Positions 45,688-56,000 of a stretch of 64,000 nucleotides of DNA are shown here, piece by piece (the stretch's first letter is position 1; every line of letters begins with the position of its first letter). This DNA comes from Trebonia sp963737285 (GTDB taxonomy: Bacteria > Actinomycetota > Actinomycetes > Streptosporangiales > Streptosporangiaceae): the NCBI GenBank assembly GCA_963737285.1, contig CAVTRT010000003.1, positions 1,364,001 to 1,428,000 on the forward strand, in the 5' to 3' direction. Under the pieces are notes generated by a model. It made no database searches, was not told the origin of the DNA, and saw only the letters and a list, made by a program, of their open reading frames with translations. The position numbers and the translations under genes are program-made.

Positions 45688-47499
45688 TCAGAGCATCGTG
45701 GGGATCGCCTCTTCGTTCAGGAAGCCTCCGGACTGGTGCTGCCAGAGGCGGGCGTAGGTGCCGCCGAGGTCGAGGAGCTCCTCGTGGGTGCCCTGCTCGA
45801 TGATCTGGCCGCGGTCGAGGACGATGAGCCGGTCCATCCGCGCGACTGTGCTGAGCCGGTGCGCGACCACGAACGCGGTCCGGCCCTCCATCAGCTGCCA
45901 CAGCGCCCGCTGGACCAGGCCCTCGCTCTCGGAGTCCAGCGCGCTGGTCGCCTCGTCGAGCAGCAGGATCGGCGCGTCGCGCAAGATAGCCCTGGCGAGG
46001 GCGACGCGCTGCCGCTGCCCGCCGGACAGCTTCACGCCGCGCTCGCCGACCAGCGTGTCGAACCCATCGGGCAGGGCATCGACGAACTCGGTCACGTGCG
46101 CCGCCTCCGCCGCCTGGCGGATCTGGGAGTCGGTCGCCCCCGGACGGGCGAACGCGATGTTCTCGCGCAGCGTCCGGTGGAACATCGCTGGGTCCTGCGG
46201 CACGTAGGCGATCAGGCCGCGCAGGTCTTCCTGACGTAGCCTGCTGATGTCCTGCCCGCCGATGAGGATCCGGCCTTCCTGCACGTCCATCATCCGCAGC
46301 AGCAGCCGTGTCAGCGTGGTCTTGCCGCCGCCCGACCGGCCGACCAGGCCGATCCTGGTCCCGCTTGGCACGTCCAGGTCAAGACCGGTGAACAGCGGCC
46401 CGCCGCCAGCGTGCGTGAAGCCCACGCCCTCGAACCGGACGTCGGGCGGCCCGTGCCGTAGAGGCTCGGCGTCGTCGGGGTCTGTCACGGTGGCCGGTGC
46501 CAGCAGCAGCTCGGTGAACTGCGCGGCCTCGGTGAGCGAACTTTCCAGGTTCCGGTAGATCTGGTTGAACTGGAACATGATCGACAGCGCGTTGGAGAAG
46601 TAGGTGAACGAGACGAAGACCGTCTCGATGCCGTGCGCGCCGCCGCCGAGCGCGATCGCGAGCAGCAGCCCGAGCGCGTTGGTGAGCACGGACATCGGTG
46701 CCACGACCGTGTCGATCCGCAGGTTGCTGTAGTCCCAGGAGAGGATCGACTTGCGCCGCTGCTCTGCGGCGCGTGATGCGTGCTCGGCGGCCTCGCGTCG
46801 CTCCGCGGCGAACGCGCGGATCGTGTCCATGTTCGCGAGGCTGTCGGCGACGTGCCCCGACACCCGGGCGATCGCCTCCTCGCGCTGGTCGACGAGCCGC
46901 TGGCGGCGGCGGATCAGCGGCACGACGCCGATGGCGGTGACCGAGAGCAGGCCGAGCAGCACGACGACGAGCCAGGGACTGTAGCGCCACAGGATGACGC
47001 ACGCGAACGCGATCGGCACGAGGTTGCCGACGACGTTGAACGTGAGCGCGTCGGCAAACTCCTCGAAGCGGGTGGCGAAGCTCAGCGCCCGCTTGGTCAG
47101 CGACCCGGCGAAGTTGTCGTGGTAGAACGCGGCGTCCTTCGCGAGCAGTTCGTCCATGCCGATCACGTAGAGGTTCTCGATAGCGCGGCCGTCAAGGCGG
47201 TTCATGCAGTGCAGGCCGGCCCGCCACAGGACCTCGGAGGCGAGCTGGGTGCCCGCGAAGGCCAGCACGTACGGGACCGCCTCGCCCACGGTGATCGTGC
47301 CACGGGCGAACCGGCCGATCAGCGCGGCGACGATCAGCGGCGAGATGTAGGAAATGCCGGTGGACCCGAGCGCGGGCAGCAGCATCCCCGGCACCGCGAA
47401 ACGCCGGAGCCTGGCCATCTGCCCGCCGTAGTAGCGCAGCACGAGCAGCACCGCGCGCTGCCGGTGCGGTGCGCCGCCGCCATGGTCAGGTCCCGCCAC
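45688..47499 (-). CDS. ABC exporter, fused permease-ATPase
   Basis: A half-transporter of 603 residues. The N-terminal six-helix exporter domain covers about 20-300 (GISYISPLIVAALIGRF, VVVLLGLLSVTAIGVVPLI). The nucleotide-binding domain has the Walker A GRSGGGKTT, the Q-loop VPQDPAMFHR, the signature LSGGQRQR, Walker B ILLLDEATSALDSE and the switch His AHRLSTV. The GTG at 47499 follows GGGAGAGGAACG. Such half-ABCs form dimers and export peptides, lipids or drugs. No companion half lies nearby, so a homodimer is likely. Confidence 0.92.
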   Translation of the reverse strand: MAGPDHGGGAPHRQRAVLLVLRYYGGQMARLRRFAVPGMLLPALGSTGISYISPLIVAALIGRFARGTITVGEAVPYVLAFAGTQLASEVLWRAGLHCMNRLDGRAIENLYVIGMDELLAKDAAFYHDNFAGSLTKRALSFATRFEEFADALTFNVVGNLVPIAFACVILWRYSPWLVVVLLGLLSVTAIGVVPLIRRRQRLVDQREEAIARVSGHVADSLANMDTIRAFAAERREAAEHASRAAEQRRKSILSWDYSNLRIDTVVAPMSVLTNALGLLLAIALGGGAHGIETVFVSFTYFSNALSIMFQFNQIYRNLESSLTEAAQFTELLLAPATVTDPDDAEPLRHGPPDVRFEGVGFTHAGGGPLFTGLDLDVPSGTRIGLVGRSGGGKTTLTRLLLRMMDVQEGRILIGGQDISRLRQEDLRGLIAYVPQDPAMFHRTLRENIAFARPGATDSQIRQAAEAAHVTEFVDALPDGFDTLVGERGVKLSGGQRQRVALARAILRDAPILLLDEATSALDSESEGLVQRALWQLMEGRTAFVVAHRLSTVARMDRLIVLDRGQIIEQGTHEELLDLGGTYARLWQHQSGGFLNEEAIPTML

Positions 47500-48188
47500 C
47501 GTTCCTCTCCCTTCTAATTCCGAGCAGCCAGCCACTGGCTATCGTGCGGGACGGAGAGCTCCGGCGGCCACCCATTTTTCCGCCGTGGTCCCCGGAAAGG
47601 ACCGGGTCACGAGGAGATCGCCACGGAGCGCCCACGACGCCCCAAGCGAAGCAGCGGCATCCAAGCCGGGCCGCAGGCCGGGCAGGTCGCGCCCGTCCAG
47701 CGCGGCAGTGGCAATCTGGAGTTCACGAACTGCCGCGCTGGCGGCAAGTGCCTAGCGGGCGCCAAGCACCCATAGCCAGACGGTCAGAGCTTTCGCCGAG
47801 ATCACCCACCCGCTATGGCAAACCTCTCCTGATCGCTCCGCGCCTCCCCCTTCGGTCGATGCGATCACGCTCCGTCATTCTTCATTGCCATCCTGTCGCC
47901 GCCGATCTGCGTCCTCGACTGGGTCACTATGCGAATGGTGCAGCTGGCGCATAACCGGAGGTCCTGAGCACCGGGTGACTACGCTCGATTCTTGTCAGTC
48001 AGGCACATGACAGGCTTCGCCCGTGCCGGACTCGTGGATGATCAAGGGGCAATGGGATGGGCATACGATGCCCGTGTGCGGAGGATGGTTATGAGAACCC
48101 GTGAAGCAGGGTTCCCGCAGGCGGGCAGGTGCGCGCGGGCCGTCGCTGCCGGGCCGCTGCAGGGGCAGTGCCCGGGCGCAGGCCCGGC
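47500..48188. other. Intergenic, no gene recognised
   Basis: Plus frames here (for example 47,469-47,954) have unnatural composition. No RNA gene, repeat or convincing promoter was found. Confidence 0.45.
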
Positions 48189-49115
48189 ATGACAGCCGGG
48201 CGGTGGAGCACCGACAGGCCCGTCTTCGTGGAAGACGTCGAGGGGTCCTCGCGCCCTGCGGCGTACTACCTGGCTGAGTCGCGTGACGGCCTGTACGTAC
48301 CGTACGTGGTGCGCACGCCCGCCGACGAGGGGCGGTTCCCGTTCGTTTTCCTCGCCTACGGCAACGGCGGGGGCGGGATCGGCTGGCTGCGGCAGTGGGT
48401 GCATACCCGCCCGTACATCATGGAGCGCCTGCTCGCGGCGGGCTACGCTTGCGGGTGGGGCCGGTACCGCACGGAGGTCGATCTCGGCTTCAACCTCGGG
48501 GGCCCGCTCATGGTCGACGGGCGCCAGGGCATGGAGGTCATGAACCGGTCGCCCCTGGAGTTCGAGGATGAGCTCGCCATCCTCGAGCACGTCGCCAGGC
48601 ACCCTCAGGTGGACGCTGGCAATCTCGGCCACGTCGGCGTCAGCCACGCCGGGGAGATGCTGTTCAAGCTGGCGTTCCGGCACCCGGGGATCCTGCGGGC
48701 GGGCGTGGCCAGCGAGCCGGCGAATCACGAGTTCCTCGACCTGAGGCTAGGCGACGTCGCACCCGTCAACCCTGAGACCGGGCTGCGCGACATCGAGGAG
48801 ATGCAGATGCGGGACCCGGCGTGGGTGAGGGCACGCGCCAACCTGCCGCTTGCCCGCGAGCGCATCGCACCGATCGACGTGCCGATCCTCGTCATGGGAA
48901 GAGATGGCGACCATCTCCAGGGGATCTTCCGCCTCAGCTACGAGCTCCTCGAAGAGGGCGGCAAGGACGCGGAGTGGGTGTCGTGGGACCACCCGCTGCA
49001 CGGCTACGCCTTCCCGCTGGCAGCCGACGGGGCCGCCAGTCCCGACCATGTCCAGGAGCGCGCGATCGACGGGATCATCGCCTTCCTCGACCGGTACATG
49101 AACCCGGGCGCGTAG
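48189..49115 (+). CDS. Alpha/beta hydrolase, dienelactone-hydrolase/S9-like
   Basis: A 308-residue protein. The nucleophile elbow is GVSHAGEM, the acid is near MGRDGDHL and the His is in DHPLHGYAFP. The N-terminal strand region (RDGLYVPYVVRTPADEGRFPFVFLAYGNGGGG) holds the oxyanion Gly run. The ATG at 48189 is preferred over the basic extension from 48,129. It resembles acyl-peptidase or dienelactone-type hydrolases; the substrate is unknown. It is monocistronic. Confidence 0.8.
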   Translation: MTAGRWSTDRPVFVEDVEGSSRPAAYYLAESRDGLYVPYVVRTPADEGRFPFVFLAYGNGGGGIGWLRQWVHTRPYIMERLLAAGYACGWGRYRTEVDLGFNLGGPLMVDGRQGMEVMNRSPLEFEDELAILEHVARHPQVDAGNLGHVGVSHAGEMLFKLAFRHPGILRAGVASEPANHEFLDLRLGDVAPVNPETGLRDIEEMQMRDPAWVRARANLPLARERIAPIDVPILVMGRDGDHLQGIFRLSYELLEEGGKDAEWVSWDHPLHGYAFPLAADGAASPDHVQERAIDGIIAFLDRYMNPGA

Positions 49116-49649
49116 CAGGACATCGACGGCAGCGCAGACCCGGACAATCTGAGCACGGACGTACGTACCGCTTTGCCGGTCGTCAGCCGCCCGTATTCGG
49201 CGCAGTCGGTGCGGCGGAGGCGAGCGGACTGCGATCACCGGCGGTGACGGCTGCTATGCCGGCCCGAGTATCAGCCGGCCATCCGCGTGGGCGGCCGGGC
49301 CTCGGCTGCAGCCCTCACCAGTCGACCCAAGCGGACTCACCCGGTCACGCCCCCGGCGACCACTCGCTCGACCAGCTGCCGCGGCGCCCCGTGATCAGCC
49401 TGCCCCTCCCGGACGACTGGGGTAAGCAGCGCGACGATCACGCCATCAAGAACTGCCACAGGGCCGATCCTGGGCTCACCCCGCGGCAGCGACGAAGGGC
49501 AACAGCCCGGCCAGGAGCGCGATGCGGGCCTGTCAAGTGAACGGGCGTGCCTTGTGGTTGCGCTCCGTGTGTCGCACGTCGGCCTGGCCGGGATGTCCCG
49601 TGGCGATGATTCGGTGTCCGGCGAAGCGTCGCGGGCCCAGAATGACGTC
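49116..49649. other. Intergenic, no gene recognised
   Basis: Only shadow frames lie between the hydrolase and the P450-like gene. No repeat or RNA signature is seen. Confidence 0.4.
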
Positions 49650-50333
49650 ATGGAGATGGCTGGGGTTGATGTACTTCTGGATCCGGCGTTCACGGTGCCT
49701 GCTGTCCCTGAGGCGGCAGCCGGGGTGGGGTGGGTCCGGTGCATGGTGCCTCGCTTTTGCGAGGGCGATGCGCATGCACGGCGGCGGGCCCTGGTCGAGC
49801 GGGTGATCGCGCGGATGGGCCGTCCGCAGCGATCATCCTCGCCGACCGCCGCGCTGCTGGACGCGATGGGCCTGGCTCCCGGCCTGGAGTGCGACGTGGC
49901 CGCGGTAGCGCTGGCGTATCAGCCCGGTGCCCCGGTACCGCCTGAGGTGGACGCTGCGGCAGACCGGCTGGTAGCCGCGTGCGGCGGCCGCACCGAGGAA
50001 TCAGCCGCGCGGGTGTGCGTGCTGGTCCAGGCGCACGCCGCCACGCTGGCGCTGATCGCCCGGCTCCAGGCGGGGGACGGCGCACCCGCCGTCCCGGCGA
50101 CGCGCCGGATCGCCCCGGACGGGCACGAGATCCTGGTCGACCTGGCCACCGCGCCGTTCGGCGCAGGACGGCACGCCTGCCCCGGGCAGGCACTGGCGCT
50201 GCACCTGGCTGACGCGCGGCACCAGTGCGCCCCGGGCATTCACCCGACCAGGCTGGGCACCCGCCACGACGCGTCTCCCATGACATCCCCAGGCGGGTGC
50301 TTCTCCGAGCAGCGTGCTGGCTCGCACCGATAA
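49650..50333 (+). CDS. Very short P450-like protein
   Basis: A 227-residue protein that keeps the P450 heme-loop signature FGAGRHACPG (residues 170-179), including the Cys ligand and the following helix. The N-terminal piece (DPAFTVPAVPE, FCEGDAHARRRALVERVIARM) resembles the B-C region of P450s. The I-helix Thr pair and the ExxR of the K-helix are absent, and the protein is half the usual 400 residues. After LHLADA the C-terminus turns into Thr/His/Pro-rich sequence, so a frameshift there is likely. It is either a reduced P450-like family, which I believe exists in actinomycetes, or a deletion product. Confidence 0.6.
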   Translation: MEMAGVDVLLDPAFTVPAVPEAAAGVGWVRCMVPRFCEGDAHARRRALVERVIARMGRPQRSSSPTAALLDAMGLAPGLECDVAAVALAYQPGAPVPPEVDAAADRLVAACGGRTEESAARVCVLVQAHAATLALIARLQAGDGAPAVPATRRIAPDGHEILVDLATAPFGAGRHACPGQALALHLADARHQCAPGIHPTRLGTRHDASPMTSPGGCFSEQRAGSHR

Positions 50334-50334
50334 G

Positions 50335-50553
50335 ATCCTGATCATCGAGATCTGGATTATCTGTGCACGCGCAAGGCGAAACCGCTGATCATCTCGCCAC
50401 GCAAAGAGTCGGCGCTCGGTGGCGTGATGTCGGCCATTGCCACCTTCGACGGCCGGTTAAAGTCACGCCTGTGGTTGATCGTCGAGACATATCCCGGCTG
50501 GCGCCGGATTCAGACGGCTAGGACTCTTACCGGGGTTGCCCTAGCCGGCTGAC
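50335..50553 (+). other. Short open frame without clear start
   Basis: A frame of about 70 codons reads TRKAKPLIISPRKESALGGV, then SAIATFDGRLKSRLWLIVET and a stop at 50,553. Composition is protein-like. An internal ATG gives 41 residues. It could be a small gene or a remnant; I cannot decide. Confidence 0.3.
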
Positions 50554-50554
50554 C

Positions 50555-51108
50555 TTAGCCTGGCGCGCCGCTGCTGCGGCCGTGGGGCTCAGGCGGGGAG
50601 TAAAGATCGTCGAAGCTCTCGGCTAGCTCGGCCTGGCTCACCCTCAGCACCTCTCTGTCAGGAGCGCTGGCACCCTGGAAGTCCCACACGCTCACGACTT
50701 GGCGTCGGTGATGACGTAGTAGGCAGGGATGACCCACAGCGTATAGCTGCGCACCTGGGCGGCTGCCGCCTGGAGCTCCTTGTCGTCCTTGATCAGGCGC
50801 TTGCACTCCACGAGTACCATCGGCTCGCCTGCCTTCACGTCGTGCAGCCCACCGGCGAAGTACAGCAGGTCAGCCTCGATATGTCCCAGGCGGCTTCCCC
50901 GGACCGCCTCGATGCTGAACCCGGCATGAGCCGCCCGGGAACGAACAGCGATGAGATCTACAGTAAGGTGTTTCCCTTGGTGAGGCCAGGTGACGTGAGC
51001 AGGGAGGTTAGGCTCCTTGACTGCCTGGCACCCGGCATCTCGACATTGCGCGAGCTTGTGCACGGCTACACCTGCTGAGCTGACAGACCGAGCAAGCAGC
51101 CTAGACAC
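50555..51108 (-). CDS. HSDR_N-type nuclease-domain protein, frameshift
   Basis: The PD-(D/E)XK pattern of the HSDR_N family is present: GHIEADLLYFAGGLHD then VLVECKRLIKDDKELQAAA, followed by SYTLWVIPAYYVITDAK. The C-terminal continuation VVSVWDFQGASAPDREVLRV (residues to SFDDLYS) is in another frame. A missing base near 50,700 joins them. The first 45 residues are not family-like, so the 5' end may be foreign. It may be a stand-alone defence nuclease or a type I R fragment. Confidence 0.55.
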
Positions 51109-51484
51109 CCCGGTACGCGGGTCATGCCGACAGTCTCACAGACCGCTCTCCCTCAGCCTTACCGCGTCGTCGTACCCGTGTGCCGTTCAGTGTCACCGAC
51201 ATTCAGGCGGCCGGGCACACCTGCCGAATTCACCGCGTCACCACGCAGGGACGAGCACTTCTGGCATCGGCATGCGGGTCCAGAACTGGATGATATGAAT
51301 GCCGTCATCACAGCCGACTGACCGTCGTGGCAGGCGTAGATATTCGACTCGCAGCGGGGCGCGGCGGAGCCTGCCACGGGATCGGCATCAGCCATGACGA
51401 ACTTGCTCTGCTGTCCGGCTGCCCTGAGCATCCGCGCCCACAGAAATCCCGCAAGTCCAGGTCGCGGTGGCTTCCCTGGCAAGA
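51109..51484. other. No gene recognised
   Basis: Minus frames here are the out-of-phase continuation of the Lsr2-like fragment. No support for a gene was found. Confidence 0.35.
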
Positions 51485-51573
51485 AACCCGGCCTGAGGAG
51501 CGGCGCTGAGGTCTATCTCGTATTCTGACCCGTCCAGGGCGAAGCGGACCGTGCTCTCGGCCTCACCGGCCAT
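51485..51573 (-). pseudogene. Lsr2-like N-terminal fragment
   Basis: MAGEAESTVRFALDGSEYEI followed by DLS matches the dimerisation beta-hairpin at the start of Lsr2 nucleoid proteins. The rest of the dimer helix and the DNA-binding domain with the RGR hook are missing; the frame continues into unrelated sequence to 51,388. Confidence 0.5.
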
Positions 51574-51579
51574 GTTCCT

Positions 51580-52657
51580 GGTGCACCGGCCAGTGATGCC
51601 GCGGAAGCGGCCACATGCTCAGGCGGGCGCGTAACGACAGCTCGCGGACGATGGGGCAATCGCGTATTACCCGGGACACCAGGACAAGCCTGACTACCTC
51701 GGAGCGCAGGTCGTCGCTGGCGCCCGCGCCGATCAGGCCGGCTGGCACGAGGCCGGGCGCAGGTGGCGTGCCGTGACGGCGGGCGGCGGCAGCGTTCACG
51801 ACGACCGCCGCCTCAACGACTGCCTGCTCCATGTCGTCGCCTAGCCCAGCTGAGCGTGCTGCGGCCAGCGCCCTAGCCGCGACGTCCTCCCGCCAGTAAC
51901 GGGCGCAGCGCGTATCGCGTTCACCCGTCGCGGCAGGCGCCGGCGGATGCTGAGCCTCGAACCGGGCCTTGCGGGCAGCCCGGCATCGGGCACGGCATCC
52001 TGGACTACCGCCCACAGCGGCCGCAGCCGCCAGTAACCGCGCCATGCCGAGATCAGCATGACGACAGGACCCACTGCCAGCCCGCCGATCCCGCAGGTCG
52101 CCGCGATCCCCTCCAGGACCCCGATCACGGTCACCACCGGCCCGTGGCTCCCACGCCAAGGGCACGCCCGGCAAGGACCGCTGACCTGGCCGCGGTGAGG
52201 GCAAGCTCCGCGCCCGCCGACGCGCACAGTGCCCGCATCGCCGTGCGTGCCCACGATGGCGGGGTCAAACTCGCGCGACGCCGGGCAAGGGCGGCAATCC
52301 GGCCCAGGCCAGGCGCATAGTAGACCACCAGCGTCAGCTGGACCCCGATGGCCGTAACCCCCGAGCGCCCCGCGTCACCGGCACCATGGCTCCCCGCCCA
52401 GTGCAGCCCGATCAGGAGCAGGACCGCGCAGCAGCTCCTCAGGAGCGGGATCGTCATCATGTCGGCAACGCGGCGGGTGTCGCCGGCCCCTGACGCGAGC
52501 ACCTCAGCGAAGGCCCACGTTCCCAGGATGCCGAGCCCGGCGGACGCCCACGAAGTGGCTCCGGGCCGCCTTGCATAACGTCCGGGGCTGCTGCCGCAAG
52601 CACCAGGCTCGCGCTCAGGGCCGTCATGGACAGCGCCCAGCCAGCGAGCGCGGACAA
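51580..52657 (-). pseudogene. MAB_1171c/DUF6545-like membrane protein, multiply frameshifted
   Basis: Membrane helices appear in two frames (LRSCCAVLLLIGLHWAG, VIGVLEGIAATCGIGG). The cytosolic YWRLRPLWAVVQDAVPDAGL is then followed by SRLSIRRRLPRRVNAIR, the usual DUF6545 sequence after the last helix. The C-terminal piece (DDLRSEVVRLVLVSRVIRDC) is in a third frame. At least two indels separate the parts, near 51,960 and 52,140. The N-terminus is also shortened, next to an isochorismatase fragment on the other strand. The family is often beside XRE regulators. Confidence 0.5.
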
Positions 52658-52665
52658 GCGGTCAC

Positions 52666-53013
52666 GTGTCAGTTCGGCTTGGCGAGGTCGTCGGGGTGTG
52701 CCGCAAGTTGCTGGCCGCCGGACGCGCGGCCGGCCTGCCCGTCATCTACACCCGGTCGGTGCACCGTCGCGATGGCGCGGACGTCCCGCCGAGGATGCGG
52801 CGGCCGCTGGCCTCGGTCACCCACGACGGCACGACACCGCTGCCCGGCCGGAGCGGCACGTCAGCGGAGATCATGGACGAGGTCGCGCCGGGCAGCCGCC
52901 GTCCGGTTACGCCGCTCCCCCGCCTCGTCACGGATGCCGACGTGCCGAGCGGCGCGGTATTCGATCCGCCCAGCGGCTACCGCGAGAATTCCCTCCACAC
53001 CGGGCATCGCTGA
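52666..53013 (+). pseudogene. Isochorismatase-like hydrolase fragment
   Basis: RLGEVVGVCRKLLAAGRAAG followed by LPVIYTRSVHRRD resembles helix 1 and strand 2 of isochorismatase-like hydrolases, and SAEIMDEVAPGSR follows in the right place. The N-terminal Asp (VIDMQ) and the catalytic Cys region are absent, so it is a middle piece. Confidence 0.45.
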
Positions 53014-53208
53014 GCAGACCCCTCGGTGCCACCTCGCCCAAGGGTCGCGTGGCCTCCGGGCGTGCTGGCCCCGTAGCCTCGCATTACCCGCCGGACCCGC
53101 ACGTGCGGGTCCGGCGGCAGGCACAAGATCACAAGCGGATCCCGCACCGCCAGTTAGACGAGGGCCGATGAGCGCGAGCGCCGAGCCTAGAGCAGCCGGC
53201 CAGGCCGG

Positions 53209-54183
53209 CTACTGCCCGGAGAGCCGGACCTCCGCGTAGACGGCCCGGTGATCGCTGCCCGGTACGGCGTGCACCGAGCTTGCCCGCACCGCGCAGCGCC
53301 GGTCCACCAGCACATGATCGATGGTGATCAGCGCCAGCCTCCCAGCCGGTCCCCAGGTCGGTGCCAGCGCGTTCCCGGCTTGCAGCGCGGCGTCGGCGTA
53401 GCCGAGGCGCAGCACGCTGCGGAACACGGCATGATCGAGGGTGGCGTTGAAGTCCCCCGCCAGCACCCTCGGGAGGTCCCCGGGCGGGGGCAGCGCCTTG
53501 AGCTGCTGACGCCACCGGGCGACGCCCTGCGGCCACGGCGGCCTCGGCGGGCGCGGGTGCACGCAGGCCAGTTCCACCGCTTCCCCGCCGGGCAGCTCAA
53601 GCACCGCGGCGGGCCGCGCCGCGCGCGCCGGCGCCAGTGGCGACCATTCGCTCAGCGGGAACCGGGAGTAAATGCCCGAGCCCCGCAGGCCGCCGCTGAA
53701 CTCGGTTACCTCCTGCGGCATCAGGCCGCCCAGCCCGGCCTGCTTCAGGCGGGTCACCGCATCGGCGCTGAGCTCCTGCAGGAAAAGCACGTCCGCGCCG
53801 GTCCGGCGGACCAGGGCGACAACCGCCCCCGCGTCGGCCCGGCCGCACAGCAAGTTAACGGTGAGCACGCGCAGTACCGGCCCGCTCGCAGCGGGCTGCA
53901 GCCGCCGGGCCGCGCGGGGCGCCACCACCGCGGCCAGCGCCGCCGCGGCGAGCGCGGCCGCCGCGGCCGGTCCCCTCCTTCTGGCCAGGGCCAGCGCCAG
54001 CGCGGCCGCTGGCGCGGCCGCGGCCACCTGCGGGGTGAACGACAGCAAGGGCGCCACCGGAGCCTCGATGCGGCGCACGCGATCGGCCGCGGTGACCCTG
54101 GCCACCGCCCAGGCAGCAAGCCCGCCCGCCACAGCCCAGGAAACGCCCGTGGCAATCCTTGATCCAGCATCCGGCACAGCCAC
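53209..54183 (-). CDS. Membrane-anchored endonuclease/exonuclease/phosphatase-family protein
   Basis: A 324-residue protein. Two to three hydrophobic segments lie in residues 10-95 and then the EEP fold. Metal and catalytic motifs are TVNLLCGRAD, the Glu in FLQELSAD, IYSRFPL, AGDFNATLDH and the late TIDHVLV and GSDHRAV with the catalytic His. The EEP domain would lie outside if the helices form an anchor. Family activities include phosphodiesterase, sphingomyelinase and nuclease; the choice is not visible. It starts at the ATG at 54183. Confidence 0.88.
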   Translation of the reverse strand: MAVPDAGSRIATGVSWAVAGGLAAWAVARVTAADRVRRIEAPVAPLLSFTPQVAAAAPAAALALALARRRGPAAAAALAAAALAAVVAPRAARRLQPAASGPVLRVLTVNLLCGRADAGAVVALVRRTGADVLFLQELSADAVTRLKQAGLGGLMPQEVTEFSGGLRGSGIYSRFPLSEWSPLAPARAARPAAVLELPGGEAVELACVHPRPPRPPWPQGVARWRQQLKALPPPGDLPRVLAGDFNATLDHAVFRSVLRLGYADAALQAGNALAPTWGPAGRLALITIDHVLVDRRCAVRASSVHAVPGSDHRAVYAEVRLSGQ

Positions 54184-54189
54184 ACTCTA

Positions 54190-54290
54190 CGGCTCCCGGC
54201 TTGAACGGCCCGGACAGGTACGCCCGGACCGTCTTGCGATCCCTGTCCAGGTGCCGGGCTATCGCGGGCACCGACCATCCCCTCTCGCGC
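54190..54290 (-). pseudogene. IS21 IstA N-terminal remnant
   Basis: The minus strand reads RGWSVPAIARHLDRDRKTVR then AYLSG, the N-terminal HTH of IS21-type IstA transposases. It fuses out of the family after PFKPG. Only this small piece is left, just upstream of the EEP gene. Confidence 0.55.
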
Positions 54291-54299
54291 GGGCCTGCT

Positions 54300-54808
54300 C
54301 CCCGGGCTCGCCGTCACCACCACCCTGGCCGACGCCGCCCGCCAGTGCGGGCTCCCCGAGCACGACATCACCCCCATCATCACCCCCATCATCGGCTCAG
54401 GCATGGCTCGCGCCCCTGCACCCGCGAAACGACACATTCCCCGGCAAGGTGTTCCTCCGGCTGGCCGCGAACGCGCTGGAGTGGTGCGGGGCCAGCCGGG
54501 CCAACCCGCTGCTCCTAGAGGGGCTGCGGGACCGGTTCCTGCCCGGGGCCACCTTCCGCGGCCGGCAGAACGCGAAGCTTCAGTACGCCGTGCTGGCCGC
54601 AGCGGCTGTCCACGGCGGGACCGAACCGGACCTTCTCGATGAGGTCGCCTCATGGCAGACGGACGACTTCTGGCAGTACGCCCTGTACGCGGCAGTCGCC
54701 TACATCCGCGCCGCCGCCAGCCGGGCGGGCGTCCCAGTTCGCCGGGTATGCCAGAACCTAGGAGAGCGCCCTGGCCACCCGGCGCCATATCGCCAACTCG
54801 GCGCATGA
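54300..54808 (+). CDS. Unknown protein, probable frameshift
   Basis: The main part (NDTFPGKVFLRLAANALEWC, ATFRGRQNAKLQYAVLAAAAVH, VASWQTDDFWQYALYAAVAYIRA) is a clean helical protein of about 125 residues. An N-terminal piece in another frame (LAVTTTLADAARQCGLPEHD) could belong to it, or could be the end of a primase/polymerase-type gene. I do not recognise the family. The repeated ITPIITPI comes from a short DNA repeat near 54,365-54,395. Confidence 0.45.
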
Positions 54809-56000
54809 GGTTCTTGCCGAACCAATTAGCTGGCACGCCCCGATTACCGTGTTACGCGCCTGGCTGCAGCTCCACGCGGGCCGCTGGCGATGATGCCCCG
54901 CTCGGCCCACACGGGAGTGTCGAGACGGGCTTGTGACCCGATCGGCTTTGCCCGGGCTGATGGGGAGGGGCATCGTCTACGGCCGGTCGTGATGGCGGCG
55001 GGCGGAGGCTTGATCCTCGCGGTCGATGGTGGCACGATCGCCGAGGTGAGCAGGACGTTGCAGGAGCTGTTGATTCGTCACGTTGTCGCCGGCACAATTC
55101 CTGGCGGGGTTGCGCTCTCGGGTGCCGGGAATGCCAAGGTGGTCAGCGCGGGCGTGGCGTCGATTGGTGGCGGCCCTATGGGCGAGGACGCGATCATGCG
55201 GATCCAGTCAATGACCAAGGGGATTACGTCGGTCGCCGCGCTGCGCCTTGTGGAGGCAGGGCGTCTCGAGCTCGACCGGAGTTTGGTGGACTGGCTGCCG
55301 GAGTTGGCTGACCGTCAGGTGCTGCGCGGTCCAACGGCTGAGCTCGACGATACCGTGCCGGCTCGCCGCGCCATCACGCTTCGCCACCTCCTGACCAATA
55401 CCTCCGGGTACGGCATGGTGATCCAGGATTCGCCGCTGCAGCAGGCGATGGCCGCGAACTGCACTGAGGCTGGCCCGGTGCCAACGGCGATGGGCGCTGA
55501 CGAGTGGCTGCGTCGCCTGACTGAACTTCCGCTGGCATTCCAGCCGGGAGAAGGATGGCGCTATCACCATTCGTTTGCCGTGCTTGGCATCCTCATCTCG
55601 CGGGTGACGGGTCGCTCGCTCGGTGAGCATCTGGCCGAGGACATTTTCGGGCCGCTCGGGATGGCCGACACCGCGCTATGGGTGCCGGATGGCAAGCTGG
55701 ACCGGCTGCCAGCGGCTTACCGGCACGGTGAGGAGGGACTCGTGGAGATCGAGCCAGCCGGTGGCGGTTTCTACGCAGGGCCGCCGTCGTTCGATGTCAG
55801 CCACGGCGAGCTCGTCTCCACCGCACGGGACTATCACCGCTTCGCCCGGATGCTTGCCGAAGGAGGGCGAGTCAACGGACAGCCGATGATCTCACCTGAT
55901 CACCTGCAGAAGATGACCAGCGACCAAGTGCCAGCGGCGTGCAAGACCGCGGACAGCTTCTTCCCGGGGTTTTGGGACGGCATGGGATGGGGCTTTGGCG

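Noticed and set aside
54365..54395. Short ATCACCCCC repeat
   Set aside because: Only two to three units; explained by a repeated Ile-Thr-Pro coding stretch, not a CRISPR or satellite.
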